64,000 nucleotides of DNA from UBA1141 sp963665155. Its GTDB lineage: Bacteria; Chloroflexota; Dehalococcoidia; Lucifugimonadales; UBA3495. The first letter of the stretch is position 1. Each line of letters starts with the position of its first letter. Position numbers and translations under genes: made by a program. The notes below the pieces were generated by a model. That model did not search any database. It was not told where the DNA came from and saw nothing but the letters and a program-made list of their open reading frames with translations. Where the stretch lies: positions 1,302,001-1,366,000 of the forward strand of contig CAXXFI010000002.1 in NCBI GenBank assembly GCA_963665155.2, written 5' to 3'. Below, one piece after another: positions 54,219 through 63,936 of the stretch.

Positions 54219-55232
54219 GCTGGGGCAACTGTTACTGCAGGATGTGGAACGCCAGGAGGATGGCCCAGCCCTGAAGGATGGGGTAAGCCGGGACCGCATC
54301 CCTTCGGTACACGACCCGGAGATGCGCCACGGCCGTAAAAGCAGCAGCAAACGCTTCGACGGACATAAGGCTGCCGTGGTGGTGGATACCGATTCCCAAC
54401 TGGTGACCGCGGTAGACATCCTGCCCGGCAATGCCGGTGACAACACTGGAGTCCTGGAACTGGTGGAGCAGAGTGAGGAGAACACGGGCATAGCGGTGGA
54501 GGAGACTATCGGGGATGCGGCCTATGGGGATGGCGGGACGCGGCAGGCCTTTGCCGATGCTGGTCGGACTCTAATAGCCAAGGTGCCGGGTCGCCCTAAT
54601 AAGGCCTGCTTCCCCAAGGAGGACTTCCAGATCGACTTGGAGGCAGGAACCTGCACCTGCCCAGCCGGTAATGTTACCCACACCCTGCGGACCTTCGGCA
54701 CCCGGACCAACCGGTTGGGTCGGACCTACCTGGCCCGGAGTTTCCAATTCGACCCGGCGGTCTGCGGCGTATGCCCCCTGCGGTCCCAGTGCGTGGCGGC
54801 GCGGTACGGGGCGGGACGCACCGTAGCCCTGCATCCCCAAGAGGCGCTCTTGCAACAAGCCCGGGACTTCCAGCGGAGTGAGGGCTTTGCTGAATACCGT
54901 AGGCTGCGCCAGGCGATGCTCGGCCGCCTGGCGCGGCTGGCGCAACTGGGGGTCCGCCAATCTCGCTACTTCGGCCGAGCCAAGACCCGATTCCAACTAC
55001 TCATGGCGGCCACGGTGGCCAACCTGACCCTGGTGGCTACCAAGATGGGGATGATATCTCCGGCTCCAGGCTCCTCTCACGATAAACCGGACCAGCAAGC
55101 CCCAGGGTCGCCCATCGTTACTACCCAATTCATATTGGCCGCAGCCAACTGGGTCACTCTTAGCCTCAGACTTACAGTCCACTGGTTATCCTCCACGCCA
55201 TCCCGTCACAGCAGGGCTTTTCAGCCGGGTTT
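54219..55232 (+). mobile_element. IS1182-family insertion sequence, copy 3 (5'-truncated)
   Basis: The sequence matches the 29273 copy from within the transposase gene (equivalent to about 30120) to the right end, which is intact and followed by CTAG (55233-55236). The left 850 bp is missing. A CTAG lies two bases before the truncation point (54213-54216). Confidence 0.88.
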
Positions 55233-55236
55233 CTAG
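54219..55236 (+). pseudogene. IS1182-family transposase, C-terminal two-thirds
   Basis: Only the DGHKAAVVVDTDSQ, EETIGDAAYG, Cys-rich and C-terminal segments remain in an otherwise open frame. It differs from the complete copy by a small inversion at about 54907-54931 that changes AEHRLAR to MLGRLAR. It also lacks the first catalytic Asp. Confidence 0.85.
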
Positions 55237-55349
55237 TACCACTTTTAGGTATATTTGACTAACAACTCAACATCCCCATCCTAGCCTTCCACCGAAATGA
55301 GGGAAGGGACTAATTCTCTCCCCCTTCACGGGGGAGAGTTAGAGTGGGT

Positions 55350-56630
55350 ACAAACCGGGTAGACTGGTAACATAAAAACCGGGAACATAGGTAACACTTT
55401 CTTAGTGGATTGGGAAGATGACAGTGAGGAGGAAAGTGTTGCCTTGGAAGAATACGAACCCCGAAACGGAGCGAATCCGGTTCATAAAACGATGGGAGAT
55501 AGGGGGAGAAACCTTCGTGGAACTGTGCCGAGCCTTCGGAATCAGCCGCAAGACCGGCTATAAACGGGTCCATCGTTTCCAGACTTGGGGTTGGGATGGA
55601 TTGGGTGATCTGAGCCGCGCGCCCTATCAGCATCCGAACCAGACAGAGCGGGCGGTAGCGGAGAGCCTGATTGCGGCCCGGCAGGCGCATCCGACTTGGG
55701 GCCCCAAAAAACTGGTAGCTTGGCTGAGAGACCGGGAGCCGTGGGTTCCCTGGCCCGCCCCTAGTACCGTCGGTGGCCTGCTGGACCGGGCTGGGCTGGT
55801 GCGCCGGCGTAAACAGCGACGCCGGACAGCGCCTTGGAGCCAACCCTTTGTCCAAGCAGAGCAGCCCAATGACCTGTGGTGCATCGACTTCAAGGGCTGG
55901 TTCCGCACGGGAGACGGGCGGCGAATCGACCCCCTTACCGTGGAGGACACCTCCTCCAGGTATCTCCTGGCTTGCCGTGGGCTGCGCCATCCTCGGGGGT
56001 CGGAAGTGCGCCCGGTTCTGGAGAGCGCCTTTCGGGAATACGGTCTCCCGCATACCATCCGAACCGACAACGGCCCACCATTTGCCAGCGTGGGCCTTGG
56101 CGGATTGTCGTCCCTGTCGGTGTGGTGGGTGAAGCTGGGGATTCTCCCAGAGCGTATCGAGCGGGACATCCTGAACAGAACGGGCGCTTGGAGCGGCTCC
56201 ACCGTACTCTGAAGGCCGAGACAGCAAATCCGCCCCAGCCTACATGGCAGAAGCAGCAGCGTGCCTTCCAAGACTTTCGTTCCAGCTACAACCAAGAGCG
56301 ACCTCATGAAGCGCTGGACCAACAGCCCCCAGCTCGCCGGTACCGCCCATCCGTACGCGCCTATCCTAAGAGGGTGGAGTCCCCGGAGTACGAGACCGGG
56401 GACCAATGGAGAAATCAAGTGGAATGGTGGTAGGGTCTATCTCAGCGAAGCCCTGTGCGGAGAGCCTGTGGGCCGGACCCGACAAGATGACCGGTATTGG
56501 ACTATCCACTTCGGTCCGCTCAAGATCGGGCTTCTGGACAATTATGCTAACCGAGCCTCGCATACACCTACTCTAGTGTTACCCATGTCCCCGGTCTATT
56601 TGTAACTCATGTCCCCGTTGCACATTGGGG
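55350..56630 (+). mobile_element. IS481-family insertion sequence
   Basis: Imperfect inverted ends carry the paired strings ACCGGGAACATAGGTAACAC on the left and, on the complement of the right, ACCGGGGACATGGGTAACAC. Boundaries are approximate and a target duplication could not be fixed. It carries one frameshifted transposase gene. Confidence 0.75.
55418..56433 (+). pseudogene. IS481-family transposase, frameshifted
   Basis: The first frame (55418-56212) has two helix-turn-helix regions (FVELCRAFGISRKTGYKRVHRF, TWGPKKLVAWL), the first Asp (LWCIDFKGWF) and the second (IRTDNGPPFASVG). It loses phase near 56160. The rest, with GHPEQNGRLERLHRTLK (the Glu) and YNQERPHEALDQQPP, is in the frame that ends at 56433. 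Adding one C near 56160 restores a single protein of about 340 residues. Confidence 0.88.
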
Positions 56631-56737
56631 TCAGTTCGTATTCTTCAGTCTCATATAGAAGTAGTGCTAGGTAAAAATGCGACGAATTCGCAAATTTCCA
56701 GTCTTCGCGATCTAACTTAGATATAACGGACATAGCC

Positions 56738-56746
56738 TGGCATAAT
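56738..56746 (+). promoter_or_regulatory. Candidate -10 element upstream of the epimerase
   Basis: TGGCATAAT lies 53 nt before the ATG at 56799. It resembles the extended -10 strings found elsewhere in the window. Confidence 0.3.
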
Positions 56747-56798
56747 TTCGTCTAGTTTAGTTAGGTCTGGTTCTAATTAGTTTAGGAGGCAAGTTCTC

Positions 56799-57739
56799 AT
56801 GTCCATCATGGTCACAGGCGGGGCCGGGTTCATTGGCAACCGGATAATCCGAAAACTTATAGAGCGGAACGAAGACGTCGTGTGCTTCGACATGGCTCCT
56901 CCCCGGGGCAACCTACAGCCCTACCTGGACCGGATAAAGATCTACCGGGGGGACATTACCCAACTGCCTCACTTGCTGGAGGCGGTAAATGTGCATCAGG
57001 TCCATAAGATCATACACATAGCGGCATTGCTGCCCCCGGACACCGAAGAGCGGGTCCACTATGGAATGTTGGCAACATTCAAGGGACGAACAATGTGTTC
57101 GAGGCTGCCCGGTGGTCCGGCGTGGAGCGGGTGGTATACGCCAGTTCCATCGCAGTCTATGGGGTACAGGAAACCTTTGGCGACCGTCCAGTCAATGAAG
57201 ACGACCTATCGGACCCGGCCAACGTTTACGGGATGACCAAAGCCGCCAACGATTTTGCGGCCAGAAAGTACACCGAGCGCTACGGTCTCGACCTGCGGGG
57301 CATCCGCATCTGCACCGTTTTCGGTCACGGCAGGGTGACGGGCATGACCGGAATGATTGGTGGCTTGCTGGCATCGCTCCCAGCCATCGGTCAACCGGTC
57401 AGCATGCCATTCCATCAGGATGAGCCCTCGCCCATGATCCACGCCGAGGATGCTGCTGAGATTTTCGTACGGGCGGCCTTGAGCACCCAGCTAAATCACC
57501 GCATCTACATCAGCGGCGGCCACTTGGCCACTATAAAGGATATGGCCGACTTGGTCCGCGGTTTTATCCCAGAAGCGCAAATAACCACTGGCGACCAAGC
57601 CGTGCCTCATATATATAAGGTGGACAACAGCCGGATGCTGGCCGATATTGGTTATGAGTTGGCGCCCTTGGCAGTTAGGGTCTTGGAACACATCAACGAC
57701 GCTCGCCAGGAAGCTGGCATACCGCCGATCTCCGGTTAG
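56799..57739 (+). pseudogene. NAD-dependent epimerase/dehydratase (extended SDR), single frameshift
   Basis: The N-terminal Rossmann motif VTGGAGFIGNRIIRKLIE and FDMAPP are in the first frame (56799-57236). After about codon 93 the continuation (NIQGTNNVFEAARWSGV) is in the next frame. It includes the ASSIAVYG serine, the catalytic YGMTKAAND, and FIPEAQITTG to the end at 57739. One missing base near 57070-57080 explains it; a real mutation or a sequence error are both possible. Intact, it would be about 313 residues and act on a nucleotide sugar or similar NAD-linked substrate. Confidence 0.8.
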
Positions 57740-57996
57740 CCACTCCGGGTTTGGAGACAGTTTAGCAGGGCAATCGCGTCTAATCATTCGTATTGGAGTA
57801 AGTCGTACCTTGAACATGGCGTCTGGTGCGTCTTTCTGGCGGAGGCCGGAACCTAGAAACGTTAAATTCTGGGAAGTCCACCGTTGTGCTGATAGGCGCA
57901 ACTGGATTCCGGCCGACGAGTTTGTGAACTTTTCATCACTGGAGGTTTTGGTGGCGGGAATTAACTTCACAGATGTCCGTCCGGTGCAGCTTACAG

Positions 57997-58106
57997 GGCT
58001 ATTGGATGGGGCTATTGGATGGGGGTTTTGGATGAGGCTATTGGATGAGGCTATTGGATGGGGGTTTCGATGGGGGTTTCATTGGATGGTTTCATTGGAG
58101 GGTTGG
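57997..58106. repeat. Degenerate tandem repeats of GGCTATTGGATG
   Basis: Four to six imperfect 12-15-base units built on GGCTATTGGATG and GGGGTTTCATTGGATG follow each other just before the IS5/IS1182-type transposase. The long plus-strand frame across it (57648-58661) is a product of the repeat and the antisense of the transposase. Confidence 0.7.
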
Positions 58107-58154
58107 CGTATTGCTACGCTGGCCCGTGACGGGAGGTGCGGTATTCAGACAGCT

Positions 58155-59513
58155 TCAACCAGTGAGGGCGGCCCAACGCAACAGGTTGTGGGTAATAGCC
58201 AAGAGCAGGGCAATGCTGGTGACCTTGGCCACACCACGCACGGTGAAGCGTTGCACTCCATACTTCACTCGGGTCTGAGCATTGACACATTCCGCAGTAG
58301 ACGCCCGGTGTCGATAGATGGCCTGACCCTCTTCGGTCTCCATGCGCTCCCGCCAGGCGGTCACCCCCGGCTCGGTGCCTGGCTTCGGGGTCGCCTTCTG
58401 ACCTCCCTTCCCTTTCTTGGGTGGCGCGTATACCCGCACCCCACGTCCCTCCAACGCCTCGATATCCTTCAGGTCTACAAATCCCCCGTCCAGCAGACAA
58501 GCCTCAGGGTGCCGCCCCGTCCGCTGGGCCACCTGCTCCTCCATCACCAATCCCTCCCCCTGATCGTTGCCTCGATTGACCACCCCTACCCCCACGATGA
58601 TCTGGCTGTCCACGTCGGTAGCAAATTGCAGGTTGTAGGCGGGCCGAAAGTCACCGCCTGACATCTTCATCACCCGGACATCAGGGTCAGTGGTAGACAC
58701 CCGCGCCTCGGTCACCTTCGCTGCTCGTTTCTTCCCCGCATGGCGTTTCTGACGTTCCTTGACCGCTTGCACTTCGGGCAACTGTCGCAGGGCCTCTTCC
58801 ACCCGCTCCGCTCGCTCCTGGGCCGCTCGTTCCCGGGCGGCCCGCTCCCGTCGGCTGACCCCCGGGTCTGGGTGATCTCGCTCTTGGGCCAACCTTTCTA
58901 CCTGCGCCTGAGCCGCCTCCAGGCACTTTTCCAGCCGGGCTTTCCCACGAAAGGACCCACTCCCGGCACTGGCGCGGATCCGCACGCCGTCCTGCGCCAC
59001 CTCCTTCAGGGTCACCAGTTTCTCGGCCATCAGGGTGGCCACGATCTGGGTCAGCAGTTCGTTCAGGGCTTCTTGGTGCTCCCTGCGAAAGTCCGACAAC
59101 AGGTGGTAGTCCACCGGCACGCCCCCGCGCAGCCAACGATAGGCATCGTGCTCCCGGCACAGCCGGTCCAGCTTCCGGGCGCTGCCCACCCCCTCCACGG
59201 TAGCGTATACCCAGACCGCCAGCAGCACTTGGGGGTCACTTGCTGGCCGGCCCACCCTCAACCGCTTGGCAACCGCTTGGATGGAAGCATAGAAGGCCGA
59301 CAGGTCCAACCGGTCCAGGAAGTCCCAGATTGCCCGCGCCTGGTGATCTTCAGCCAACGTAGCATCCAGGTCTTGCATCAGGAATTGAATTTGGTTGCGC
59401 ACTGGGTGCACCACCCGCGCATCTTGAGGCCGCGTCTCCCCTACCGGCTTCTCTTCCAACTTTACGGGCAGATCAGAAAACAATCTTGTTTGCTCCACCA
59501 CACTCCTCAGCAT
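58155..59513 (-). CDS. IS5/IS1182-type transposase, second type
   Basis: The 452-residue transposase is unrelated in detail to the other IS1182 copies. It has an N-terminal DUF772-like domain (RLRVGRPASDPQVLLAVWVYA, YRWLRGGVPVDYHLLSDFR), the first Asp in VAQDGVRIRASAGSGSF, and a charged coiled coil (RRERAARERAAQERAERVEEAL). A core with YNLQFATDVDSQIIVGV and ACLLDGGFVDLKDIEAL follows, then a C-terminal VKYGVQRFTVRGVAKV. ATG 59513 or GTG 59540 may be the start. Terminal repeats were not found; IS701 copy 2 begins just upstream. Confidence 0.82.
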   Translation of the reverse strand: MLRSVVEQTRLFSDLPVKLEEKPVGETRPQDARVVHPVRNQIQFLMQDLDATLAEDHQARAIWDFLDRLDLSAFYASIQAVAKRLRVGRPASDPQVLLAVWVYATVEGVGSARKLDRLCREHDAYRWLRGGVPVDYHLLSDFRREHQEALNELLTQIVATLMAEKLVTLKEVAQDGVRIRASAGSGSFRGKARLEKCLEAAQAQVERLAQERDHPDPGVSRRERAARERAAQERAERVEEALRQLPEVQAVKERQKRHAGKKRAAKVTEARVSTTDPDVRVMKMSGGDFRPAYNLQFATDVDSQIIVGVGVVNRGNDQGEGLVMEEQVAQRTGRHPEACLLDGGFVDLKDIEALEGRGVRVYAPPKKGKGGQKATPKPGTEPGVTAWRERMETEEGQAIYRHRASTAECVNAQTRVKYGVQRFTVRGVAKVTSIALLLAITHNLLRWAALTG

Positions 59514-59548
59514 TCCCGGATTCCTTATTTTACCTATCACACCGTTAG

Positions 59549-61006
59549 TATTACAACGTCAGTTAGTTTGATAGGATGACTGTGTAGCTGGAGAGGGAAT
59601 AGGCGGGTGAGGTGGGGATGTGGATGCGGCAGCTTTCGAGCAGGTGTACGGGTCATTTCGGGATTTTCACGCTTACTTCGCGCCGCTGTTTGGCCGCCGG
59701 GAGACGCGGGAGCACAGCGGTCATTATCTCCAGGCCCTGCTGGTACAGTCTGGGGAGCGGCGCAACGCTGAGAACCTGTCGGAGACGGTTCCGGGGTCAG
59801 CCCGAGGGATGCAGCGGTTTCTCACCGATTCTCCCTGGGACGATGAGGTGATTATAGGACGGCTGCAGGAGTACCTGGGAACCCGGCTGGAGCATCCGGA
59901 AGGGGTGTGGGTGCTGGACGGCAGCGACTTTCCCAAGCAGGGGAGGAAGTCGGTGGGAGTGGCCCGGCAGTACTGCGGGAGGCTGGGGAAGGTGGCCAAC
60001 TGCCAGGCGGGGATGTTCCTGGCCTATGTCAGCCCGTTGGGACGGGCATTGGTGGACAAGGGGCTGTATCTGCCCGAGAGTTGGACCTCGGACAAAGACC
60101 GGTGTGAGGCGGCGGGTGTGCCGGAGGATAGGCAGGGCTACCGGTCCAAGACGGAGTTGGCCTTGGAGATGGTGGGGCGGGCGCAGGAGCGGGGCCACCT
60201 GAAGGCTGGATGGGTCGCGGCGGACGACGCCTTCGGGATGTCGCCGTCCTTCCGGGAGGGCCTGGCGGCCTTGGGGATGTGGTACGTGCTGGACGTTCCG
60301 TCCGGCTTTACGGTGTGGCCGCCGGAGCCTGCCTGGACCAGTGCGGAGTATCAGGGATTCGGGCGTCCCCGCAAACCCAGGCTGCGAGACGGTCAGCGCC
60401 GGACCATGGAGCAGCGCAGCGACGAGTTGCCGGAGGAGGCCTGGCGTGAGATTACGGTGGCCGAGGGAAGCCAGGGGCCACGCAGCTACCTTTTCAGCGC
60501 CCAGAGGGTGCGACCGACCAGCAGGCGCAAGCCCGGCGAAATCCACTGGGCCGTCTACCGCCGGAACCGGGACGGCAGCGAACCCCGCTACTACCTGTCC
60601 AATGCTCCGGAGGATACCCCGTTGGAGACCCTGGCATACGTGGGAGACTCCCGTTGGCGTATAGAAACGGAGTTTGAGACGGAGAAAAGCGACGTAGGCC
60701 TGGACGAGTACGAGACCCGCACCTGGGCTGGCTGGCATCACCACGTGGCCCTGTGCCTGCTGGGCGGAGCTTTTCTGCTGAGCCTGCAACAGGCTTGGGG
60801 GGAAAAAGATGCCCCGGATCACGAGGCCGCAGGTCTACCGGGTGGTGCGGGAAATGCTGCCCCGGGAACGGTTCGGGCCAACCGAGTTGCTGCGGTGGCT
60901 TGAGGATACGCAGGACAGTAACGAACGGGCCAAACGCTCCCATGCCAAGCGCCGCGCCGCCATGCGGGCATCACCCCACATCCCTCCCTGAACTGACGTT
61001 GTAATA
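59549..61006 (+). mobile_element. IS701-family insertion sequence, copy 2
   Basis: At 1,458 bp it is the same length as copy 1, with the same TATTACAACGTCAGTT ends. The flanks differ: TTAG on the left (59545-59548) and CTAG on the right (61007-61010), so a clean duplication is not present. Confidence 0.92.
59620..60903 (+). CDS. IS701-family transposase
   Basis: This 427-residue product appears identical to the copy encoded at 27914-29197, including LDGSDFPKQG, GWVAADDAFG and ETEFETEKSDVGLDEY. The frame is intact. Identity between two copies 30 kb apart implies recent transposition. Confidence 0.93.
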   Translation: MDAAAFEQVYGSFRDFHAYFAPLFGRRETREHSGHYLQALLVQSGERRNAENLSETVPGSARGMQRFLTDSPWDDEVIIGRLQEYLGTRLEHPEGVWVLDGSDFPKQGRKSVGVARQYCGRLGKVANCQAGMFLAYVSPLGRALVDKGLYLPESWTSDKDRCEAAGVPEDRQGYRSKTELALEMVGRAQERGHLKAGWVAADDAFGMSPSFREGLAALGMWYVLDVPSGFTVWPPEPAWTSAEYQGFGRPRKPRLRDGQRRTMEQRSDELPEEAWREITVAEGSQGPRSYLFSAQRVRPTSRRKPGEIHWAVYRRNRDGSEPRYYLSNAPEDTPLETLAYVGDSRWRIETEFETEKSDVGLDEYETRTWAGWHHHVALCLLGGAFLLSLQQAWGEKDAPDHEAAGLPGGAGNAAPGTVRANRVAAVA

Positions 61007-61155
61007 CTAGATTGGGGGATTTATTCACAAACTCTCTCGCCGGAAAGACGGATAGGACCATGCGAGCCGAATTCCTAAACACGGTCGGTGTCAGGTCCTG
61101 CATTTAAGACGCGATTGCCCTGGACGGCCGATACCCGCTGAACATCCGGTTGGTC

Positions 61156-61161
61156 TATAAT
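61156..61161 (+). promoter_or_regulatory. Candidate TATAAT -10 upstream of LLM gene
   Basis: TATAAT lies 118 nt before the ATG at 61279. No -35 of the right spacing is convincing. Confidence 0.3.
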
Positions 61162-61278
61162 CACTGGTATTGATTAGACGCCAGACCGAAAATAATGGCC
61201 GCTTGCGGTTGGTTGACCGACTCCGGTTCAGAAAGCCGGCACTAAACACCGGCACTAAACAACAATGAGGGGATTGAA

Positions 61279-62205
61279 ATGAGCATTGCGATCGGGTACA
61301 TGCCGGGGGCTTTCGGCCAAGGCGGCGAGAACCCTGACTATCTTCGCCAGTTGGTAGAGGTGGGGGACAAGCACAATTACGACTCCATCTGGCTTAGCGA
61401 TCGGATAGTCAGCGACAAGTTCAGCCTGGAGCCCATGATCGCCCTTGCGATGGTTGCCGCCTACTCGCAGCGCATGAAGTTCGGCACCAGCGTATTGGCC
61501 ATGCCATTGCGTAACCCCGTGATTTTGGCCAAGCAGATCGCAACGTTGGATTTCCTCTCGCAAGGCCGTTTTTTCCCGGCGGTGGGGCTGGGCCAGGAAG
61601 ATCCGGAAGAATACGAGGCCTGCGGCGTTTCCAAAGAGGGCCGTGTGACCAGGACCGAAGAGGGCATCCGCCTAATGCGCCGGTTGTGGGAGGAAGACAG
61701 TGTAACCCACGAAGGGGAATACTACACCTGCCACGACGTTAGCATCACTCCCAAGCCCTTCTTCAAGCCATCGCCGCCGGTATGGATCGGTGGCCGCAGT
61801 CCCGCCGCAGCACGGCGCGTGGGCCGCGTTGGGGATGGCTGGCTGGTTTCCAGCGCCACCGCTCAAGAGGTGAAAGAGGGAAGGGAGATAATCTTCGAAA
61901 CCGCCAAGGAATACAACCGGGAGATTGAAGACGATCACACCGGCGTGTTGATCGGTTACTACATCTCCCCCAAAGTTGAGGAAACGGTGGCCAAGACCTA
62001 CAATTATGTTACCCGCCACCGGCCCGATGCCTACTTCACCGAATACAGCGCTTTGGGGCCTGCTGAGGCCATAGCCGAGACCATCCAGCGCTATGTGGAA
62101 GCTGGCGCGTCGAAATTCGTGATGCGCCCATTGTGCCCAGCAGAAGAGACTATGGAGCAGCTAGACATTTTAGGCAGCGATGTACTTCCCATGTTTGTCA
62201 AATAG
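61279..62205 (+). CDS. Luciferase-like (LLM) oxidoreductase, F420 or FMN type
   Basis: The 308-residue protein has the luciferase-like barrel: AIGYMPGAFGQGGENPDYL, YDSIWLSDRIV, RMKFGTSVLAMPLRNPVILAKQIATLDFLSQGR in outline, and VGLGQEDPEEYEACGV. The C-terminal domain has PSPPVWIGGRSPAAARRVGRVGDGWL and VEAGASKFVMRP. This shorter form resembles F420-dependent members more than the 13150 enzyme does. Ribosome site GAGGGGATTGAA. The MFS carrier downstream on the same strand could supply or export the substrate, but 354 bp of repeat separates them. Confidence 0.87.
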   Translation: MSIAIGYMPGAFGQGGENPDYLRQLVEVGDKHNYDSIWLSDRIVSDKFSLEPMIALAMVAAYSQRMKFGTSVLAMPLRNPVILAKQIATLDFLSQGRFFPAVGLGQEDPEEYEACGVSKEGRVTRTEEGIRLMRRLWEEDSVTHEGEYYTCHDVSITPKPFFKPSPPVWIGGRSPAAARRVGRVGDGWLVSSATAQEVKEGREIIFETAKEYNREIEDDHTGVLIGYYISPKVEETVAKTYNYVTRHRPDAYFTEYSALGPAEAIAETIQRYVEAGASKFVMRPLCPAEETMEQLDILGSDVLPMFVK

Positions 62206-62304
62206 GTTCAGGATTATTCGAACACGCTGGGAATAAACTAATTACGACCAATTCCGGCTCACTTGCGTAAGTCAATAAGGGAAGCGATTGATCATAATTA
62301 CCGG

Positions 62305-62530
62305 GTTCATGATGTGGTTCGACACGATGGACTTTCCCACACTCGTCTAGGTAGGACCAAGGTTCGGAACTCAGCACGAATGGACGGCTACGCTGAAGCG
62401 CCCCCCGTTCGTCCTGAGCCCGTCGAAGGGCCGGACCTCTCTGGATCGCACATTATCGGCAGTGAAGATTAGGGTTCGACAAGCTCAACTAGAGGTTCAA
62501 GTGGTAGTTTTACCGGTCGTCCTGAGTCTA
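62305..62530. repeat. REP-like repeats
   Basis: Copies of GTTCGTCCTGAGCCCGTCGAA and related strings lie between the LLM and MFS genes. It is the same family as at 8232-8500, 23418-23640 and 35240-35345. Confidence 0.75.
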
Positions 62531-62559
62531 TCCAATAATCGAACAGAGGCCCTCCAGAC

Positions 62560-63936
62560 ATGATTGCCATCGGCCTGCTGGTCATTGTAGCTGGCGTATT
62601 TACTATAATCCTTGCCTTCACCCCGTCCGTCACCCAACGTATCAGGGATTTCATTGCGGGGCCGCCACTGTTTTACGGTTGGTACATCGTAGCCGTGACG
62701 ATGTTCATCGCCTTGGTCACGACCGGTGCCAGAAACAGCTTCGGCATATTTATAATTCCACTTGAAGAAGAGTTCGGCTGGAGCCGGTTCACTTTATCCA
62801 TTGCTGTCGGCACGGGGTTCTTGGTCAACGGCCTCACTCAACCCCTGGCAGGCCATTTATTCGATAAATTCGATGGCAAAAAGGTAATCTTGGTGGGCCT
62901 AGTGGTCATGGGCTTGTCTACCGTACTGCTCAGCCTCACCTTTAACTTCCTGTTTTTGTTCTTCATGTTCGGCTTCGTGGTGTCCATTGGCTTGAGCGGC
63001 GGGTCCATCACCAACACGATGTCCTTGTTGAGCAGATGGTTTCGCCGTAAGAGAGCCACCACGATTGCGCTAAGCTTGGCAGGATCGTCCTTGGGTGGGT
63101 TGCTGCTGATACCATTCGGCCAGTACCTGCTTGAAGCGACCAGCTGGCGGGTCACATGGGTAGCGCTCGGCCTGTTGGTGCTTTTGTTGGCCGTTCCGTT
63201 GGGATATGTATTTCTGCGTAACCAACCATCCGAAAAAGGGCTTCAGCCCGATGGAGATACCCAGGATGAAGCCCAGGCTGCGGCGACGGAACGCCAGCGC
63301 GGGGTCTTGGAAGTGGACCAATGGGCCGATTCTTTCCGCTCCGCTCCCATGTGGCAAATTTCCGCCTCTTACACCGTCTGCGGAGTTACGACGGGAATAA
63401 TTGCCGCCCATTTCGTGCCTTATGCCATCGACCTTGGTGTTTCTCCGGGGCTGGCAGCCACCATCTTCGGGGTCATGATGGGCTTGAATGTTCTGGGCGG
63501 TTTGGGCGCTGGGATTCTGTCGGACCGGTTCGGACGGAAGAACGTCTTAGCAATCGTCTACTTTATGAGGGGTATGGGTTATCTGCTGCTGCTCCTCGTG
63601 CCCACCGCAACCGGGCTTTGGATTTTCGCGATCATAGCTGGCTTCTCTTGGGTTGCCAGCGTACCACTGACGGCATCGTTAACTGCGGATGTCTATGGTC
63701 TGCGCGCCTTGGCTACTATTTCTGGGATATCGTTCCTATGCCATCAGGTGGGTTCTTTCACAAGCATCTTGCTCGCCGGATACCTCTATGACGTTACCGG
63801 CTCATACACCATTCCCTTTGCCATAGCGGGCTTTCTATTGTTCCCGGCGGCGATTTCCGCTTTCACCATAAAAGAGCGCAAGTACTCAACGCGCTATCAG
63901 GGAGTTGCCGTTGCTGCTGCCACGGCTGGCGATTGA
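62560..63936 (+). CDS. MFS transporter (OFA/monocarboxylate-like)
   Basis: This 458-residue carrier has an extra N-terminal helix (IAIGLLVIVAGVFTIILAF) followed by FYGWYIVAVTMFIALVTTGARNSFGIFI, EEEFGWSRFTLSIAVGTGF and the loop motif HLFDKFDGKKVI. The central loop is acidic and Gln-rich. It has the YxWxIV/FGW layout of the 21930 carrier, so the two are paralogues. Substrates are probably organic anions (inference from family only). Confidence 0.87.
   Translation: MIAIGLLVIVAGVFTIILAFTPSVTQRIRDFIAGPPLFYGWYIVAVTMFIALVTTGARNSFGIFIIPLEEEFGWSRFTLSIAVGTGFLVNGLTQPLAGHLFDKFDGKKVILVGLVVMGLSTVLLSLTFNFLFLFFMFGFVVSIGLSGGSITNTMSLLSRWFRRKRATTIALSLAGSSLGGLLLIPFGQYLLEATSWRVTWVALGLLVLLLAVPLGYVFLRNQPSEKGLQPDGDTQDEAQAAATERQRGVLEVDQWADSFRSAPMWQISASYTVCGVTTGIIAAHFVPYAIDLGVSPGLAATIFGVMMGLNVLGGLGAGILSDRFGRKNVLAIVYFMRGMGYLLLLLVPTATGLWIFAIIAGFSWVASVPLTASLTADVYGLRALATISGISFLCHQVGSFTSILLAGYLYDVTGSYTIPFAIAGFLLFPAAISAFTIKERKYSTRYQGVAVAAATAGD

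Larger units (their letters stand above)
55237..56666. mobile_element. Miniature element of the second CTAG family, copy 2, split by IS481
   Basis: The left part (55237-about 55345) matches 37298-37415. The right part (about 56632-56666) matches 37420-37446. The ends read TACCACTTTTAGG and, on the complement, CACTACTTCTATATG. It is flanked by CTAG (55233-55236, shared with IS1182, and 56667-56670). An IS481 element interrupts the middle. Confidence 0.75.

Noticed and set aside
57648..58661. 337-codon plus-strand frame
   Set aside because: It overlaps the end of the epimerase, a tandem repeat and the antisense of a transposase; composition is repetitive.
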